Part shown: positions 45,689 through 57,153 of the stretch, in pieces
Layout of the letters: each line of letters opens with the position of its first letter
How positions within the stretch are numbered: the stretch's first letter is position 1
Origin: Gracilaria gracilis
Taxonomy: Eukaryota > Rhodophyta > Florideophyceae > Gracilariales > Gracilariaceae
Reading direction: 5' to 3'
Assembly (NCBI GenBank): GCA_030374805.1
Contig: JARGSG010000197.1
Coordinates: forward strand, 372,001-436,000
Length of the DNA: 64,000 bases
Position numbers and translations under genes: made by a program
The notes under the pieces: model-generated
What the model saw: only the letters and a program-made list of their open reading frames with translations
Databases searched by the model: none
What the model was told of the DNA's origin: nothing

Positions 45689-47273
45689 ATGGCGAAACGT
45701 AAGACGAGGGGTGTGAATGCGGAGGAGGTTAGCGGTCGCGCGTCAAAGAGCCGAAGGCGTGGCGAAACGGTAAGTGACGAACTTCGCACCGCTCGTAGTA
45801 CGCGTGCGTCTCGAAGTGGTTTACGTGGGAAGGGGAGGAAGGGTGCGGCGAGGAGCGACGGTGTGGCGAGGAGCGACGGGGCGGCGAGGAGCGTCGGTGC
45901 GGCGAGGAGCGACGGCGGCGAGGAGCGTCGGTGCGGCGAGGAGCGTCGGGGCCGGACCATCGGAGCGAACGGAGCGAACGGAGCGAACGGAGCGAACGGA
46001 GCGAACGGTACGCATTGTGGTGACGAAACATATTGCGAACGCACGAGATCAAGAAGTTAGTCCCAAGAAAAGCATAGAAGCGCAGCGAGGTATGCCGAAG
46101 AAGATTCTGCGTGGTGGTCGGGAGAGAGATGGTCGTAGAAGAGTCGCAGAGACTGCGCAAGTTTTAGAGGAGAGCAATAGCGGAGATATGATAGTGAAGG
46201 GTAAAGAGCTTCGTACGAGTGTCGAGGGAAGAACGATAGCAAGGAGTAGTACCATATTAGGTAGTGGGGATCTTCGAAGAAGAAAGGGGACTAACGGTGA
46301 TAAAGTGCCTAAGACTGGGGTACCCGAAGAGGTGGAAGGAGAAAGGGAGACAGTGAGGTGTGGTCACCCGGCAAGGACGCGAGGAGTGGAGAGTGTGGTT
46401 GTTGTGACGCCAAATGGAGTGCCAGAGAAGGAAAGCATTGGTTTCGAGCAAGAGAATGCGAACCGGGAGAAAGAAGGAGTGCGGCGTGTGCGGCGAAAGG
46501 CAGAACGTGAAACAGGGGAGGGTAGAGAGAGAAGAATAGGGAGTGTGGTTCATGGATTGGTGGGTGTTGAAGTTGTGGAAAAAAGGGGAAATAAGCGACG
46601 ACAACATGCGGACGGGAGATTGGTACGACGTAGAAGTGGTGGATCAACCAAAGAAATTGTCGGAGGGAAAGCAGCAGTGGTTGAAAGGGATTTCGAAGGG
46701 GAGGACGACATACAAACAGAACGGCGCCGGGAAGTGAATGTCGTGGAGACGGCGCCACTAACACCCCAAGGGATGCGTGTGAGGCGCAACACCGTTTTAC
46801 TTCCGAAGCATGTGGGAGACGAAAGTGACGGCGGTCGTGGAGAAAGCGGAGGTAGATTTCGAGGAGATGAATGGGGATCTACAAGGGAAAGGGAAAGGAA
46901 TGAGGAGAACTTAAGCGTATTGGCACGGTCTGCACTGGTTCAGAGGGTGAATTCACTGAAGGGACAGTTGGGAAATATGAAGGAAGATCACTATACATTG
47001 ATGGTGAGTTTGAAGCTGACGCAGGAAGAGCTGGGACGGTTGAGGGAGGAAAATAAACGGCAAAATTTGTTGATCGAAAGTCTTCGGGAGGCAGTGAAGG
47101 GAAGAAAGCGAGGTGGTGGGGGAAAGAAGGTGAGAGGGCGTCGAAAGTATGATATTGGAGTGGAAGAATGTTTTTATGGATTCGCGAGGGCTGTGTATGA
47201 TAGGATTCTTCATTATGCAAATTTGGAGGCGTCTGAACTTTGTTTCGACACGGAAAACGTTGGTAGAAGCTGA
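45689..47273 (+). pseudogene. Gene E: Arg-rich protein with coiled coil (KDZ-B)
   Basis: Starts MAKRKTRGVNAEEVSGRAS, conserved in the KDZ-A copy. The N-terminal third is Arg/Gly/Glu-rich and contains two in-frame minisatellites (21-bp and 9-bp units), with a frame change among them. The C-terminal part has a clear coiled coil (LVQRVNSLKGQLGNMKEDHY, then LREENKRQNLLIESLREAVK) followed by a basic KGRKRGGGGKK stretch. This looks like a DNA- or RNA-binding accessory protein, but I recognise no named family. A stop at 47,271-47,273 separates it from gene F in the same frame, so E and F may be one protein. Confidence 0.55.
45838..46008 (+). repeat. In-gene minisatellites of gene E (21-bp and 9-bp units)
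   Basis: About five units of GGTGTGGCGAGGAGCGACG type (21 bp) run to about 45,955, then about five units of GGAGCGAAC (9 bp) at 45,962-46,008. Both unit lengths are multiples of three, so repeat number can vary without a frameshift; the 9-bp unit encodes repeated Glu-Arg-Thr in the gene frame. Confidence 0.75.
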
Positions 47274-47291
47274 AAGAACAGGAGTGAGACG

Positions 47292-48384
47292 GTGGGAGAA
47301 ATTAGAGAGGGGAGCATGTTTGTAGTTGGGGAGAAGGAGATGGTGCCTAGGTGCTCAATTCAGGTTGCATATGAGATGAGGGCGTACACACCATCGAGAG
47401 AGGGTGGAAGTGATGTGTTGTTGAAGTATGTGGTCGAAACAGAAATAATGGGAGAGATATGGGAGACAATAAGGGAAGTGGGGAGGAAAGAAGAGTGCGT
47501 GGAGAATGTAAGCGCGGACAAGTTTCTGAAGCAGCGGATGAAGCAGACGATAAGCGATGTGATTGGGGTGCGAAAGCGGGCTGCTCGGGACCGATTATTC
47601 TCTTCACTGGGATATGATTTGAATGCGAAGCGGGCGAAGCATAGCGAGGGGACGAACTTGGTGAGGAGTTGAAGAAGCAGATAGACGAGGCTCGCGAGAA
47701 GCTTATGGGAAGTGAAGAAGATGGGATGAACAAGTTGTATGCGTGGAGAATGAGCCGTTTCGGAGATCTTGCGTACTCTGGGTTAACTGTGCATGCACCA
47801 CAGTGAAGCTGTGATGATGAAGACAAGTATTTCAAGAATGGAATGGCGGTGGCAGTGTTGGAGGAGTACATGGGATACGCAGTGGAGACCAAATGTAATG
47901 GGGAAAAGCATTACGTGGATGGGACGGTGATGCACCTCGCCAGACTTGATGCGTGGATTGGGTGTGTTGTGAAAACGATAAACGAGGTTGTGGGACGTGG
48001 AGAACAAAGGCAGCTCTTGTTTTCTACATTGTATGGGAGGTATCTGCCGAAGCCAGTGGAGGGTATATTGAAGGTGGCATGGGAATTGGTGGGGGACGAG
48101 AACGGCGAAGAGTTTGGGAAGATGGGTTTTTAGAGGGTGATCCGAGGTGTGTGTCCGGAAATTCGGAGAGAACTGCGACGGTTCGGCTGTGGATTCCATC
48201 GAGGGAGAAGATATATCTAGCGGTGAGGGAGGAATATTTTATGGCGAATTTTACGAGGAGACTTGGAGCGGTTCTTGATTTCTACATAGCAGCGTGGCGA
48301 CCAGAGGAGCCCAGTTTCAGTCGTTTGATTGGGCACAGCGGAAAGGGTACGGATGGGGCAGAAGGAGGAGAGGGGAGAGGGTAG
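47292..48384 (+). pseudogene. Gene F: conserved C-terminal partner of gene E (KDZ-B)
   Basis: Same frame as gene E after one stop. The segment MVPRCSIQVAYEMRAYTPSR, the ISDVIGVRKRAARDRLF helix and the YFKNGMAVAVLEEYMGYAVE block are all conserved in KDZ-A at 1.7-2.66 kb. Frames change at least twice towards the 3' end. No known domain recognised. Conservation in both copies, and location between the SET gene and the transposase, argue that it is a real component of the element, perhaps a DNA-binding subunit. It converges on the transposase 3' end. Confidence 0.5.
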
Positions 48385-48525
48385 GGTGAATGAGAGTGGG
48401 AGGAGTGGAGATAGCTGTGGGATGATGAAGAGGTGGTATATCTTCTTCATCCCATACCTATCTCCAATCTTTCCTGTGGAAGAGGGTGGTAGCGATTGGT
48501 TTCTGCAAATCGTATGGAATGAGTG

Positions 48526-51500
48526 CTATGCGGTGGGTGGGAGGTAGGGCCTGGAGGTGGGGTCTCGGTAGAATCTGTTGAGGTAGAATCTATGGAAACG
48601 CCAATGGAGGCGGGAATTGAAGGGGGGTGCGGGGTAGTTCTGGCGGAGAACATGAACGGAGCCAAGGATAGAAGAGAAAGGGATGAGTCCAAACCATGAA
48701 GAAACGTTGTCGGATGTGGAGTGGGTGGAGATGAGAACTTGATGGGCATTGTGGTTATGTTGGTCGTCTGTCGCCCATCGGAGGCATACGCAGTTGAAAG
48801 TGACATCGACTTCGTCGCTTGGTGGGACGATCTCCATGAAATGTACGAAGGCGAACTCCTTGGAAGATGGAGTGGAAGAAGGAAGGGTGAAGCGAAGAAG
48901 AGAGATGAGTTTGCAGACCCAGACGATGGGGTTGGAGGTGGAGGAGCTGGTGCCTGCGACGAAGACGTGAGAGAACTTTGGGGATTTAGAAGGACCGAAG
49001 GACGGGGCGGCAAATATTCGTTGTATGAAAGGGACTGGAGGATCCTGGAGCGCGAGCTCGTTCCGCTCTTCAATGTAGTGGTCGAGTGATGGGACATAAC
49101 CGCCGGCGACGTAAGCAGAGTTGACTACAGTGATTCGGTTGCGACGGAGAGTGGGGGAGTTCTCTGAGAGTTCTAGGACTTCGAGAGAAAGGGTGATGAA
49201 TGAAGGGAGGGCGGGGTTTCCAATCTGTTGGAGGATGGAGAGAGTGTCGGTGGGGAAGAGGTCTTGTAGAGATTTGGGATTGAAATGAGGATTAGAGTGG
49301 AGGAATTTGTGGGCGGTGATGAGATCAGCAAATGAGATGAGTTTTCCATCACGGACCAAACCGGGTTGGCGGGATTGGATGGGAGAGGTGAGGGCAGGAG
49401 TGGAGGAAGTGATGGAGCGGTTGGTGGAAAGGGGGTTCCAATCTTTGGTGGCGTTGGAGTGATGGATGGCGCGAATGGTTTCTTCATGTGCGGTGGATCT
49501 GCGCTTTGAGGTTTTGGAGTAGTGTGACTTGAAGAGGGAGTGGGCGTGTTCGAATATGCCCGCATCGTTGAAGTGGAGGCCTCCGAAGCGGCGAATGTCC
49601 TCGACAATGTGGTCGAGGAGATGGAACTTGAGGGTGCCAAGGCTGGAAGTGTAGTGGGGGCCGAGGACGAGTACGGCTGTGCGCTTGAAGGAGCGGATTT
49701 GGAATTGGAGGTCGGTAAGGCGGGAGTCGGTCCATTCTGCGGAGGTGTTGTATCTCATGGAGAAGAGGAGAAGATCGGAGTACTTGGTGAAAACGGAAGT
49801 GATGGGAGCTGCATCGACCTCGTCACAGCAGCGGTCGAAGAAGGCGCCGATGAAGTGGAAGACCATATCGAGTGAGCGGTAGTCTTTTGCTTCGAGCATA
49901 CTACGCAAGCCGTCGGTAGTGAAGAAACCGTTGAGCGTTTGACCGTTGTCGGAGGAGGAAAAGTCGATGTGGAGTCTTGTGGCTTGAAAGTGCTTTTCGA
50001 TGGCGGCGAGGATGATGTTCGCGTTTTTCAGGATGGAGGAGCGGACGGAGTTGAAGGAACGACGGGACTTGGAGGAACGGGGGGTAGTAAAGAGTGATTC
50101 TGACTTGAGTCTCTCGATGGGCGCGAGCTTGATCAGCTTGGAGATGCCGAGGTGGAAGTTATGGAGTGGTTCGAAGGGGAAGATGTTTTAGGGGGAGAGG
50201 AGAGGGGTGATGTTGAGGAGAGAGTAAAATTCGAATAGGGAGGAGTACTTTGCGAGGGAAAGGGAGTGGAGTGCTTCGACGGCCTTTTCCTTGGTGTTTC
50301 GGGCGATTCTGGGCTTTCTGGCGAGGAGGGCCTTTTCAGCATCTTGGAGGAGGGTAGAGTGTGATTTGCGGGCATCGAGAGTCTGGGTTTGGGATCGAAG
50401 ACGGGGGGGATGGAATGTGTAGGTGGAGGTCGGAGCGTGGGACGGTACATCGGTGGCATGGATGCTTGGGGCGGGTGCCGTGGGAGATGGCGAGAATGTC
50501 CTGTGCTTCTGGAATGTCTGCGCAGTAGCTGGCGATGATTGGGTGACAATGGCGGAGCACGCCATTAGCGTCACGGAAGGGGAAGCCGGTGAGGCCGGAG
50601 GAGAGAAGAGGGTCGAGGAGGTTGGAGATAACACGCTGGATGAGTTGCATTTTGGTAGAGCGGGAGATGCTGGATGGGGTTTGGGGGATGGTATCCGGGT
50701 CTTGAGAGGGGGTGGCGAGATTGAAACAGGTTGGAAGGTATCCGAGAAGGGTGAGGTTGTCGGTGACACATTTGCGAGGGAACGAGTCGGAGAAGTTGAG
50801 GAGGGTGATGTGAAGGGGGTAGGAGGTGATGGAAGAGGATTTGAGGGAGGTAGAGGACTTGTCGGAGTATACTTGGACGAAGCCGATGAAGGAGTCGATA
50901 CCGTTGTTCTCAGGGGTGTGCCAGATGCAGGAGTTATTGGAGAACTGCATGATTGCGTGCTTCAAGGCTGGGAGAGCTTCTTTTCAGAGGGAAGAAGCCA
51001 TGGGGTGATCGAAAGCGGGAGAGCCGGAGGAGGTTGTATGGGGGACGTGGTGGAAGAAGGTGTTGTCGGAGTGTGCGAGTGCGAGTTGTCCTTTAAGGAC
51101 TTGGATACCATTCTTTCGGAAGATGGTGGCTGTGAAGAGGTGCTGTGGGTCGTGGAGGGTGGTGGGGGTGAAACCGATGCTGGTGACTCGGTGTTGGAAG
51201 AGGTTTGTTTGAAGTTTGAGACACTGGGAGGCGGAGGAGACGGCATTGTGGAAGGCTGACTTGGAGAAGGAGGGATCGTGGAGGGGAGAGATGAGTTCGT
51301 CTGCCTTGCGGGGGCCGAGGGTGGAAGCGATGGAAGATATGTAGAGGACCATTCGTTCGAGGTGGGGGTTGTGGAGGAGAGGGAAGGAGTGGGGCGGTGG
51401 AGGAAGTGGGGAGGGGGAGAGGGAGCAGACGGGAGTGCCTACGATATGGTAGTCGTCTTGGGTGTGGACGGATAGGGAGAGCTGCTGCTGGTGGTAGGAG

Positions 51501-51742
51501 TCTTCGTCAGCGATGGGGACGTTATCGGAAGGGCGATTGGAGAGAGGAGGTGGGAGTGATGGTGGGAGTAGGTGGGTAGACTTCTGACGCTTTGTGCGTG
51601 CTGGGAAGTGAGGAACGTTGCCGCCGGGGGAGAGGAAACGCTTGTTGGCAGTGGGACGGTTGGGGCATCTTCTTTCGTGCCTTTGAATGGCGGCAATGGT
51701 GCGTTCGAAGAAGGAACATCCTTCAAAGCAGCAATTAGGCAT
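48526..51742 (-). pseudogene. Plavaka/KDZ-like DDE transposase (KDZ-B)
   Basis: Transposase of the element, about 1,070 codons if read through. The start at 51,742 gives a CCxxxCxxF...H..C zinc-finger-like N-terminus, MPNCCFEGCSFF. Further in come features I associate with Plavaka/KDZ transposases: a YSDKSSTSLKSSS segment with the expected catalytic-type Asp; a TLLGYLP segment; RDANGVLRHCHPIIASYCAD followed by a CHRCTVPRSDL zinc-ribbon-like stretch; LHNFHLGISKLIKL; and near the C-terminus KFHLLDHIVEDIRRFG with FEHAHSLFKSHYSKTSKRR. The last 460 codons are open from 49,908. The N-terminal half changes frame a few times, so this copy is probably inactive unless the shifts are assembly errors or introns. 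It converges with gene F at 48.4-48.5 kb. The family assignment comes from motif memory, not a search. Confidence 0.7.
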
Positions 51743-52063
51743 GGCGGGGAACGGTGTGGGGGTGTTGGGGGAGAGCGGGGTACGTAGTGGTGGGGAGCGT
51801 AATATGGCGCACGGAGGTTGGGACGGAGTGATGGGGGAGGTGGCACGTGATGTGAAGGCGTTTCAAAAGTGAGAGAATAAACGGCCGTTATCTGATATGA
51901 GAGTTGTTGAATAGATGTGCTGTATATCTATAGATAGTTCCTATTCGAAGGGTTTGTATTCTTCTAATCGTATTCCATAAGTAGCTATCTATGTATATAT
52001 ATCTATTCGCCGCCGTATAGTTCTAAATATGTGCCACTTACACACTTACATTGGGTTCGGAAA

Positions 52064-52265
52064 CTAGCGTGAACGGAAGTAACATGCTAGTTTGTCTTCC
52101 ATCCAAACTAGCAATGATGGAAATAATCGTGAATGATTCTTTCCACACAAACTAGCACAAGTAGAAATGTGAAAATATTTTCGGAAATTATGCACATCCA
52201 AATTTGGATAAATTCACCGGTTTTTCGATCATTTTAATTCGGTCATTTTTGACACAAAAACTAGC
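52064..52265. promoter_or_regulatory. KDZ-B right subterminal GCTAG repeat cluster
   Basis: Five GCTAG/CTAGC cores (52,064; 52,086; 52,108; 52,152; 52,261) lie inside the right end. The same block is found in KDZ-A' at 18,510-18,725. Confidence 0.6.
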
Positions 52266-52283
52266 ATTCCGATAACACCGACG
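52258..52283 (-). repeat. KDZ-B right terminal inverted repeat
   Basis: Inverted partner of 33,824-33,849, starting AAACTAGCATTC and ending AACACCGACG. The following bases TTCTCCTT resemble the 8 bp before the left end. Confidence 0.8.
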
Positions 52284-52312
52284 TTCTCCTTAAGAGCGAA
52301 AACAACGCCGCG

Positions 52313-54243
52313 ATGGCGGGTGGAGCTCCGAACGACGGGCATAAAAGCGCAATCACGAGTACCACGGATGCCTTCTCGCCTTGCGAACACCAACGCCCAC
52401 AACTTCTCAACACTCCACTCGCTCCTGCGACGACCTCTACTGTTCTCAACAGCTCTCCTCTCGCTCTCGGGCTCCATCGAATCAACCTCCCTCCGACTCC
52501 TCGGGCTCCACGCTCAATGAGCGGTCAGCAACCTAACCAGGGATTCTTCACGGGTTTCCGGTCAGCTCTTCCTCCGCAGAGCGGCAACGCCCCAGGCGCA
52601 TCTCAGTCGAACAACGCCGGCGGCGGACACATTCACCCTGTCGGACAGGTGCCTCAGGCGCATGTCATGCTAGCGATGCCGTGGCCCACCTACGACCAGC
52701 TGGTCAGGGTGAACCCTCGCCTCAACGCGCCAGTCTTCCGGAACGCTCCGTGGTTCTACCCAACAGCCGTTTTTAACGAGACACTCATCGCGTCATATGA
52801 CGACAGAAATGATCGCCTTCGCGGTAACCTACAGTGGGTTGTCACCACCTCGTGGGATTGGCGACGACGCATTGCCATTCTGCCCAACGCGGTGCTGAGG
52901 CGCTCCGGCGAATCACTGGCTTCCGCTCAGGCGGCATTGGTCCGTCTTGGATATGCACGGCAAGGCCAGGCGAACTTCGAGTTCCCAATCCCTGATACCA
53001 TCAACCTCGATCTCCGGTTGTACCGTACGCAAGGCGAGATTTCGTATTGCGACTACCTGGCAGGAATCGAAACATACTCTTGGCGAGGAAGACCCACTGT
53101 ACGCCAAGCGGCGGTGTGTTGGCTCTACACTATCCTCCGAGCGGAGTTCCGATATCTTCGCCGGGAGTCCCGTTCGCGGTGGTTGCAGAACTTCATCCGC
53201 GATGAGTGGCGCCAACATTCCCGATTCGGGTCCCTCGTCTCGTATCAGAATATGGAGATTAATAGCATCCGCCATAGCCACCGGCAGAGCCGTTGTGTTC
53301 CCATTCTGACCTGATGGGCCACTGTTGAAGTATGTCGGGGGTGCTACGTTGAGCTCCCCCCTGTCATCTCCTACCTCATCGAGGATCCGTATTCCGGACT
53401 GTGGTCCGTGGTGCTCACCGAATGGGCAGTCCGCAGAGCGGCCTTTCTCTTATGAGAGGCTAACGACCAGTATCGACTGTGGTATATCCCGCCGCGCCTG
53501 CGCGCGGCAATCCGGGAACTTGACCTACGAATCCCTCTTGGAGGTGAAAAAACGCCCGAGAAGTTCGTGGTTTGCTCGATGTGATCGACCGTGTAAATTG
53601 GGACAGTGTGTCCTTCGCTCAAAGCGGACACAGCTATGAGAATGGGGGTTTTGCCTGGTCTCCGGGACGACCCACGCCCTTGGCGGGTGACTTCATCTTC
53701 TTGAATCCGTGGGAGGTGCAAGAGATAACCGCTACTGAGGCGGCAGCGCTCCGAATGGCTCCGAGATATATCCTTTACGGGCATCTAGTTGGCTTCGTTG
53801 ACGTGGACGACTTCTACCACGCCTACGGCGGTGACAACGACCAGATGATGGACGACAAGCCCGACATAGAGTCGAGTGACGAAGTCACAGAGGTCCAGCT
53901 TTCCGCTACGGCGGCGACCAACGGGTCGAGCGACGCGGTGGCGCTGGTGACGAACAACACGGCTGCACCGAACCCTTCAGGGGTAGCTGCGGTTGTGGCA
54001 ACTCTATCGGACGAACCGGAGGTGATCGAGGTGCCGGCGGCTCCCTCAGGTGGGGGTGCTAACGAAGCCGTGGTCATCGCGCAGTTCTTCCGCAGAGTGG
54101 GCTTGTCCGCGAATGTCGCGAGTGGCATCCTCGACGCGATGCGATACGCCATTGCGGCACACCTTGCTGGCGGATCCAATCCCAGTAATGGGGAAAGCGG
54201 CGGCGGTACTCCGGGTAGCTCCAACCAGAGAGCTGGGACCTAG
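52313..54243 (+). pseudogene. Plus-strand ORF region of an LTR element (gag-like or additional ORF), fossil
   Basis: Two long readings (52,313-53,314; 53,572-54,243) of one disordered, Gly/Ser/Ala-rich protein. The N-terminal reading contains WPTYDQLVRVNPRLNAP; the C-terminal one has SGGGTPGSSNQRAGT. No zinc knuckle or protease motif. It begins 30 bp after the KDZ-B right end, and the leader left of KDZ-B (33,552-33,823) belongs to a plus-strand LTR element, so the two may have been continuous before KDZ-B inserted. It runs tail-to-tail with the minus-strand pol at 54.4 kb. Broken in a few places. Confidence 0.45.
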
Positions 54244-54412
54244 TCTTCTCTTCCTCATGATTCCCGCTAAGCGGTGGTGTCGTAGGGATTACCCTTGCTG
54301 GCCAATAAACCTACTTCCGTCTAAGACGTATTGTCTCCTTCGAAAAGTGCTCCTTCCTCTTCTTGCTTCTAGTTCTCCTGTTCTGCTTCAACTTCCTCCC
54401 CTCCGGGGCGCA

Positions 54413-57040
54413 CTATCCCACTTGGGCGTTGTCGATCGTAGCCGGGAGTCCCGTGAGTGTACGCTGATGGTACTGCACCACTTCAGATCGTGGGAGATGC
54501 TCAATAGGCTCATCCGAGCCATCCTCGGGCCCGTAGTCGTACCAGCGTACGAGATACTGTATGTGACCCAACGGGTGGTATGAGTGTTCCACTATGTGTT
54601 CGACTACGAACTCCTGTCGGAAGACTTCTCGGCCTTTCCGTGTGATTACGACATCCTTCGTCGGAGAGCTTTCCGGCGGCGGTGCCATGCGTGGCAGTGC
54701 GTCGATACTCCAGTTAGACCAAGTGTTGTCCAACAAAGTTGGTGGCATGGTGCCTTCGCGGTGTGGCCCTATACTTGGGTCGATTGTCACGCTTTTCCCG
54801 GTGTGGGTGTTCCCGTTGCCTTGGTTCTGTAGAGCTCCTTCTCCCGCGGGAGTCCCAGGTGAGCGTACCGGAAGTTTGCGTGGTAATAACTATTCCGGTG
54901 GAGTTGGGTGTGTCGTCGAAGGCGCTCCCGTCAACGGTAACCATGATTGAACCGGCCTCGCCATCGTGACACGTGACGTTGTCAACGGGTGGCCATCATT
55001 GGTCTTCGCCTTGGCGTGTTCTGCCTCCGTGTGCACGGGAGGGGTCAGCTCGGTTTATCGACGTGACTCGCTCGCTGAGCTGCTCTCTCTTACAGGTGTA
55101 GTCCGTGTGCTACGGTTGACACTTCCCTGCTGGGCACTTCGCGACGTGTTCACGGTGTACTCCGCCTTGGGCGTGCTGCGCGACTTAGTCTTCGATGATT
55201 CTTCTCTGTTTTAGACGTGCGAGCTCAACGGCTCTTCAGGCAGTGTTTCCACTTCAATGTGTGGTGTAGTCACTGCAGGCGCGCTATGGGGCGTAGGCAA
55301 CGGCTTCGCCGGTAACGGCTGAGTCTCAACGGTACTGTCCCGCGCAGCGGTGGTGTAGATTGACGATTCTGCTTCTGCGTTGACCCGGGACGACTTTGAC
55401 GAGACGCCGGGCTCCCGAGAGGGCTTTGCTTTCTTCAGCGTAGCGTCAGCTTTCCGTGTATCACGAGATACATCACGCGAAGACGCGGAATTGACGAGTC
55501 CCTCCCCCTCCTTAGACGGAGCGACATGGGAAGTGGGTTTAGGCGCGCCAAGGCGGCGTGTAGTTACGCCAGGCCACGGGGCTTTAGACAGCGAAGGACC
55601 AGGGTGTGTAGAGTCCGATAACATCGGTGGATCCGAGAATCCCCTATTAGGGTGCGGCAACTCTGTCGCGCGAAGCAAACCAGTGGGGCCTGTCGGTTTT
55701 GTCTCCGCTGTAGCGGTCGAGGTCTCACCAGTACTCTGGGCATCCGTCACCGGGGGTGCAAACACCACGCGGTCGCGGGAGATGCGTTCATGATTTTGAT
55801 CCATCTCGACAACGACAGTGCCGGGTTCAACCGCAATCGTCTTGAACGGTCCGTTCGCGACGGATGAGAGTTTGTGGCGCTTCTCCTTGCCTGGGTTCCG
55901 GTACTCTTTAAGGATGAAAACATAATCTCCTGCTTTAAGGGTCGGCGGCTTGCTCGGTGCTCGCGTATCTAAATCACGCTTATAAGCGGCTTGTGAGCGC
56001 GCCATTGACCGTTATGCGGCGAGGACCAGCTGTCAGAGCCAGTTCTTCCACTCGTCACGGTGTCCCTTTTTAGAAGGAAACTGATCCAGCGTAAGCTGTG
56101 TTTCGAGTTCCAGAGGTGGTGGAGTACGAGAAAGAATCAGTTCAAATGGAGTAAGCCCCGTTGTACGGTGTACCTGAGTATTATACGCAAAGGTTTGCGC
56201 ATCGGTGAACCAGTCCCACATAGTAGGGTGATCAGCTACGTATGAGCGGAGAGCTGCCAACAGTGTCCGGTTAGACCGCTCAGCCTGCCCATTACACTGG
56301 GGGTGGTAGGTGGTCGTAAAGAGATTTTTGACGTCCAGAACTCTGCACACATCCCCGAAAAATCGTAAGACGAACTGTTTCCCGTTGTCGGAGAGTAGGT
56401 TAACCGGCGGACCGTAGACAAATGCCCAGTGAGTTACAAAGGCTTGCGCCACCGTCAACGACGAGATTCTGCGCAACGGCACAGTACGAACAAGTTTCGA
56501 AAAACGGTCCGTTATTACGAGTAAGAACTTATTGCGCCGCTTAGTAGCGAGGAACGGACCGAGGATGTCGATAGCTACGAACTCGAGCGGCGTCCTTGCG
56601 GGGAACAGCTTCAACCTCGTCGCATGGCGGCGGAGCTTGACGGGATTCCGAGCGCATTCGGGGCAGAACCGCACAGTTGCGTAACAGTCTACAGCCATGG
56701 CTGCCCAATAGAACCTCCTGCGGAGTGTAAGGTAAAGCTTTCTTCCACCCACATGGCCACTCAGCTTGGCGTAGTGCGATAAGTGTAGTACCCTCGACTG
56801 TACGGCGTGTGGTACTACTATCTGTGGAGATCCGGTCACCGTGCGAACTAGATATCCAACGTCATTCACCTGGAAAGGGAGGTTAGCTTCTCCATTGCGT
56901 TGTGCCCGAATCTACGTGCAATAGAGATCTCTGTACTGTTCTCTAATCATCTCTTCCATCGTGACGGGCACAAAGTTCCTTGGTAGGGGTTTCTTTGGTT
57001 CGCTGGAAGCGAGTAACTCATCCGGTTCCTGCAGACAAGG
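54413..57040 (-). mobile_element. Chromodomain-type Ty3/Gypsy pol fragment (fossil)
   Basis: Minus strand, from about 57,040: integrase zinc finger (LHLSHYAKLSGHVGGRKLYL; CPECARNP), core (FVAIDILGPF; NLLSDNGKQF; YHPQCNGQAERSNRTLLAAL), a C-terminal region (55,211-56,005) and a chromodomain (QYLVRWYDYGPEDGSDEPIE at 54,790-54,413). The upstream pol is not in the window; the element joins unrelated sequence near 57,040. A few breaks; moderately old. Confidence 0.8.
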
Positions 57041-57153
57041 GTTGGGTGCATCCAAAGAACAGAAAGCAGCCCAAAAACGCCAAACTTCTCTCTGCAGAGC
57101 AATGTGAAGACGAAGAAAACGAGTTTGGATGTGAAAAGGGTGGTTCTCTGAAA

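Larger units (their letters stand above)
33824..52283 (+). mobile_element. KDZ-B: 18.46-kb KDZ/Plavaka-like DNA transposon with both ends
   Basis: The ends are 26-bp inverted repeats matching at 24 of 26 positions (CGTCGGTGTT, then GAATGCTAGTTT). Inside both ends lie repeated GCTAG-core motifs like the subterminal transposase sites of CACTA-type elements. The eight bases before the left end (ATATCCTT) and after the right end (TTCTCCTT) match at 6 of 8, possibly a decayed 8-bp target duplication. The element carries seven or eight genes and a central palindrome block. It was inserted into an LTR element whose LTR and primer site lie immediately left, and a plus-strand ORF lies immediately right. 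Most genes are broken; gene B is open. Confidence 0.8.

Noticed and set aside
50423-51259. 278-codon Gly/Glu/Val-rich plus-strand frame
   Set aside because: Shadow of the minus-strand transposase, which has recognisable motifs.
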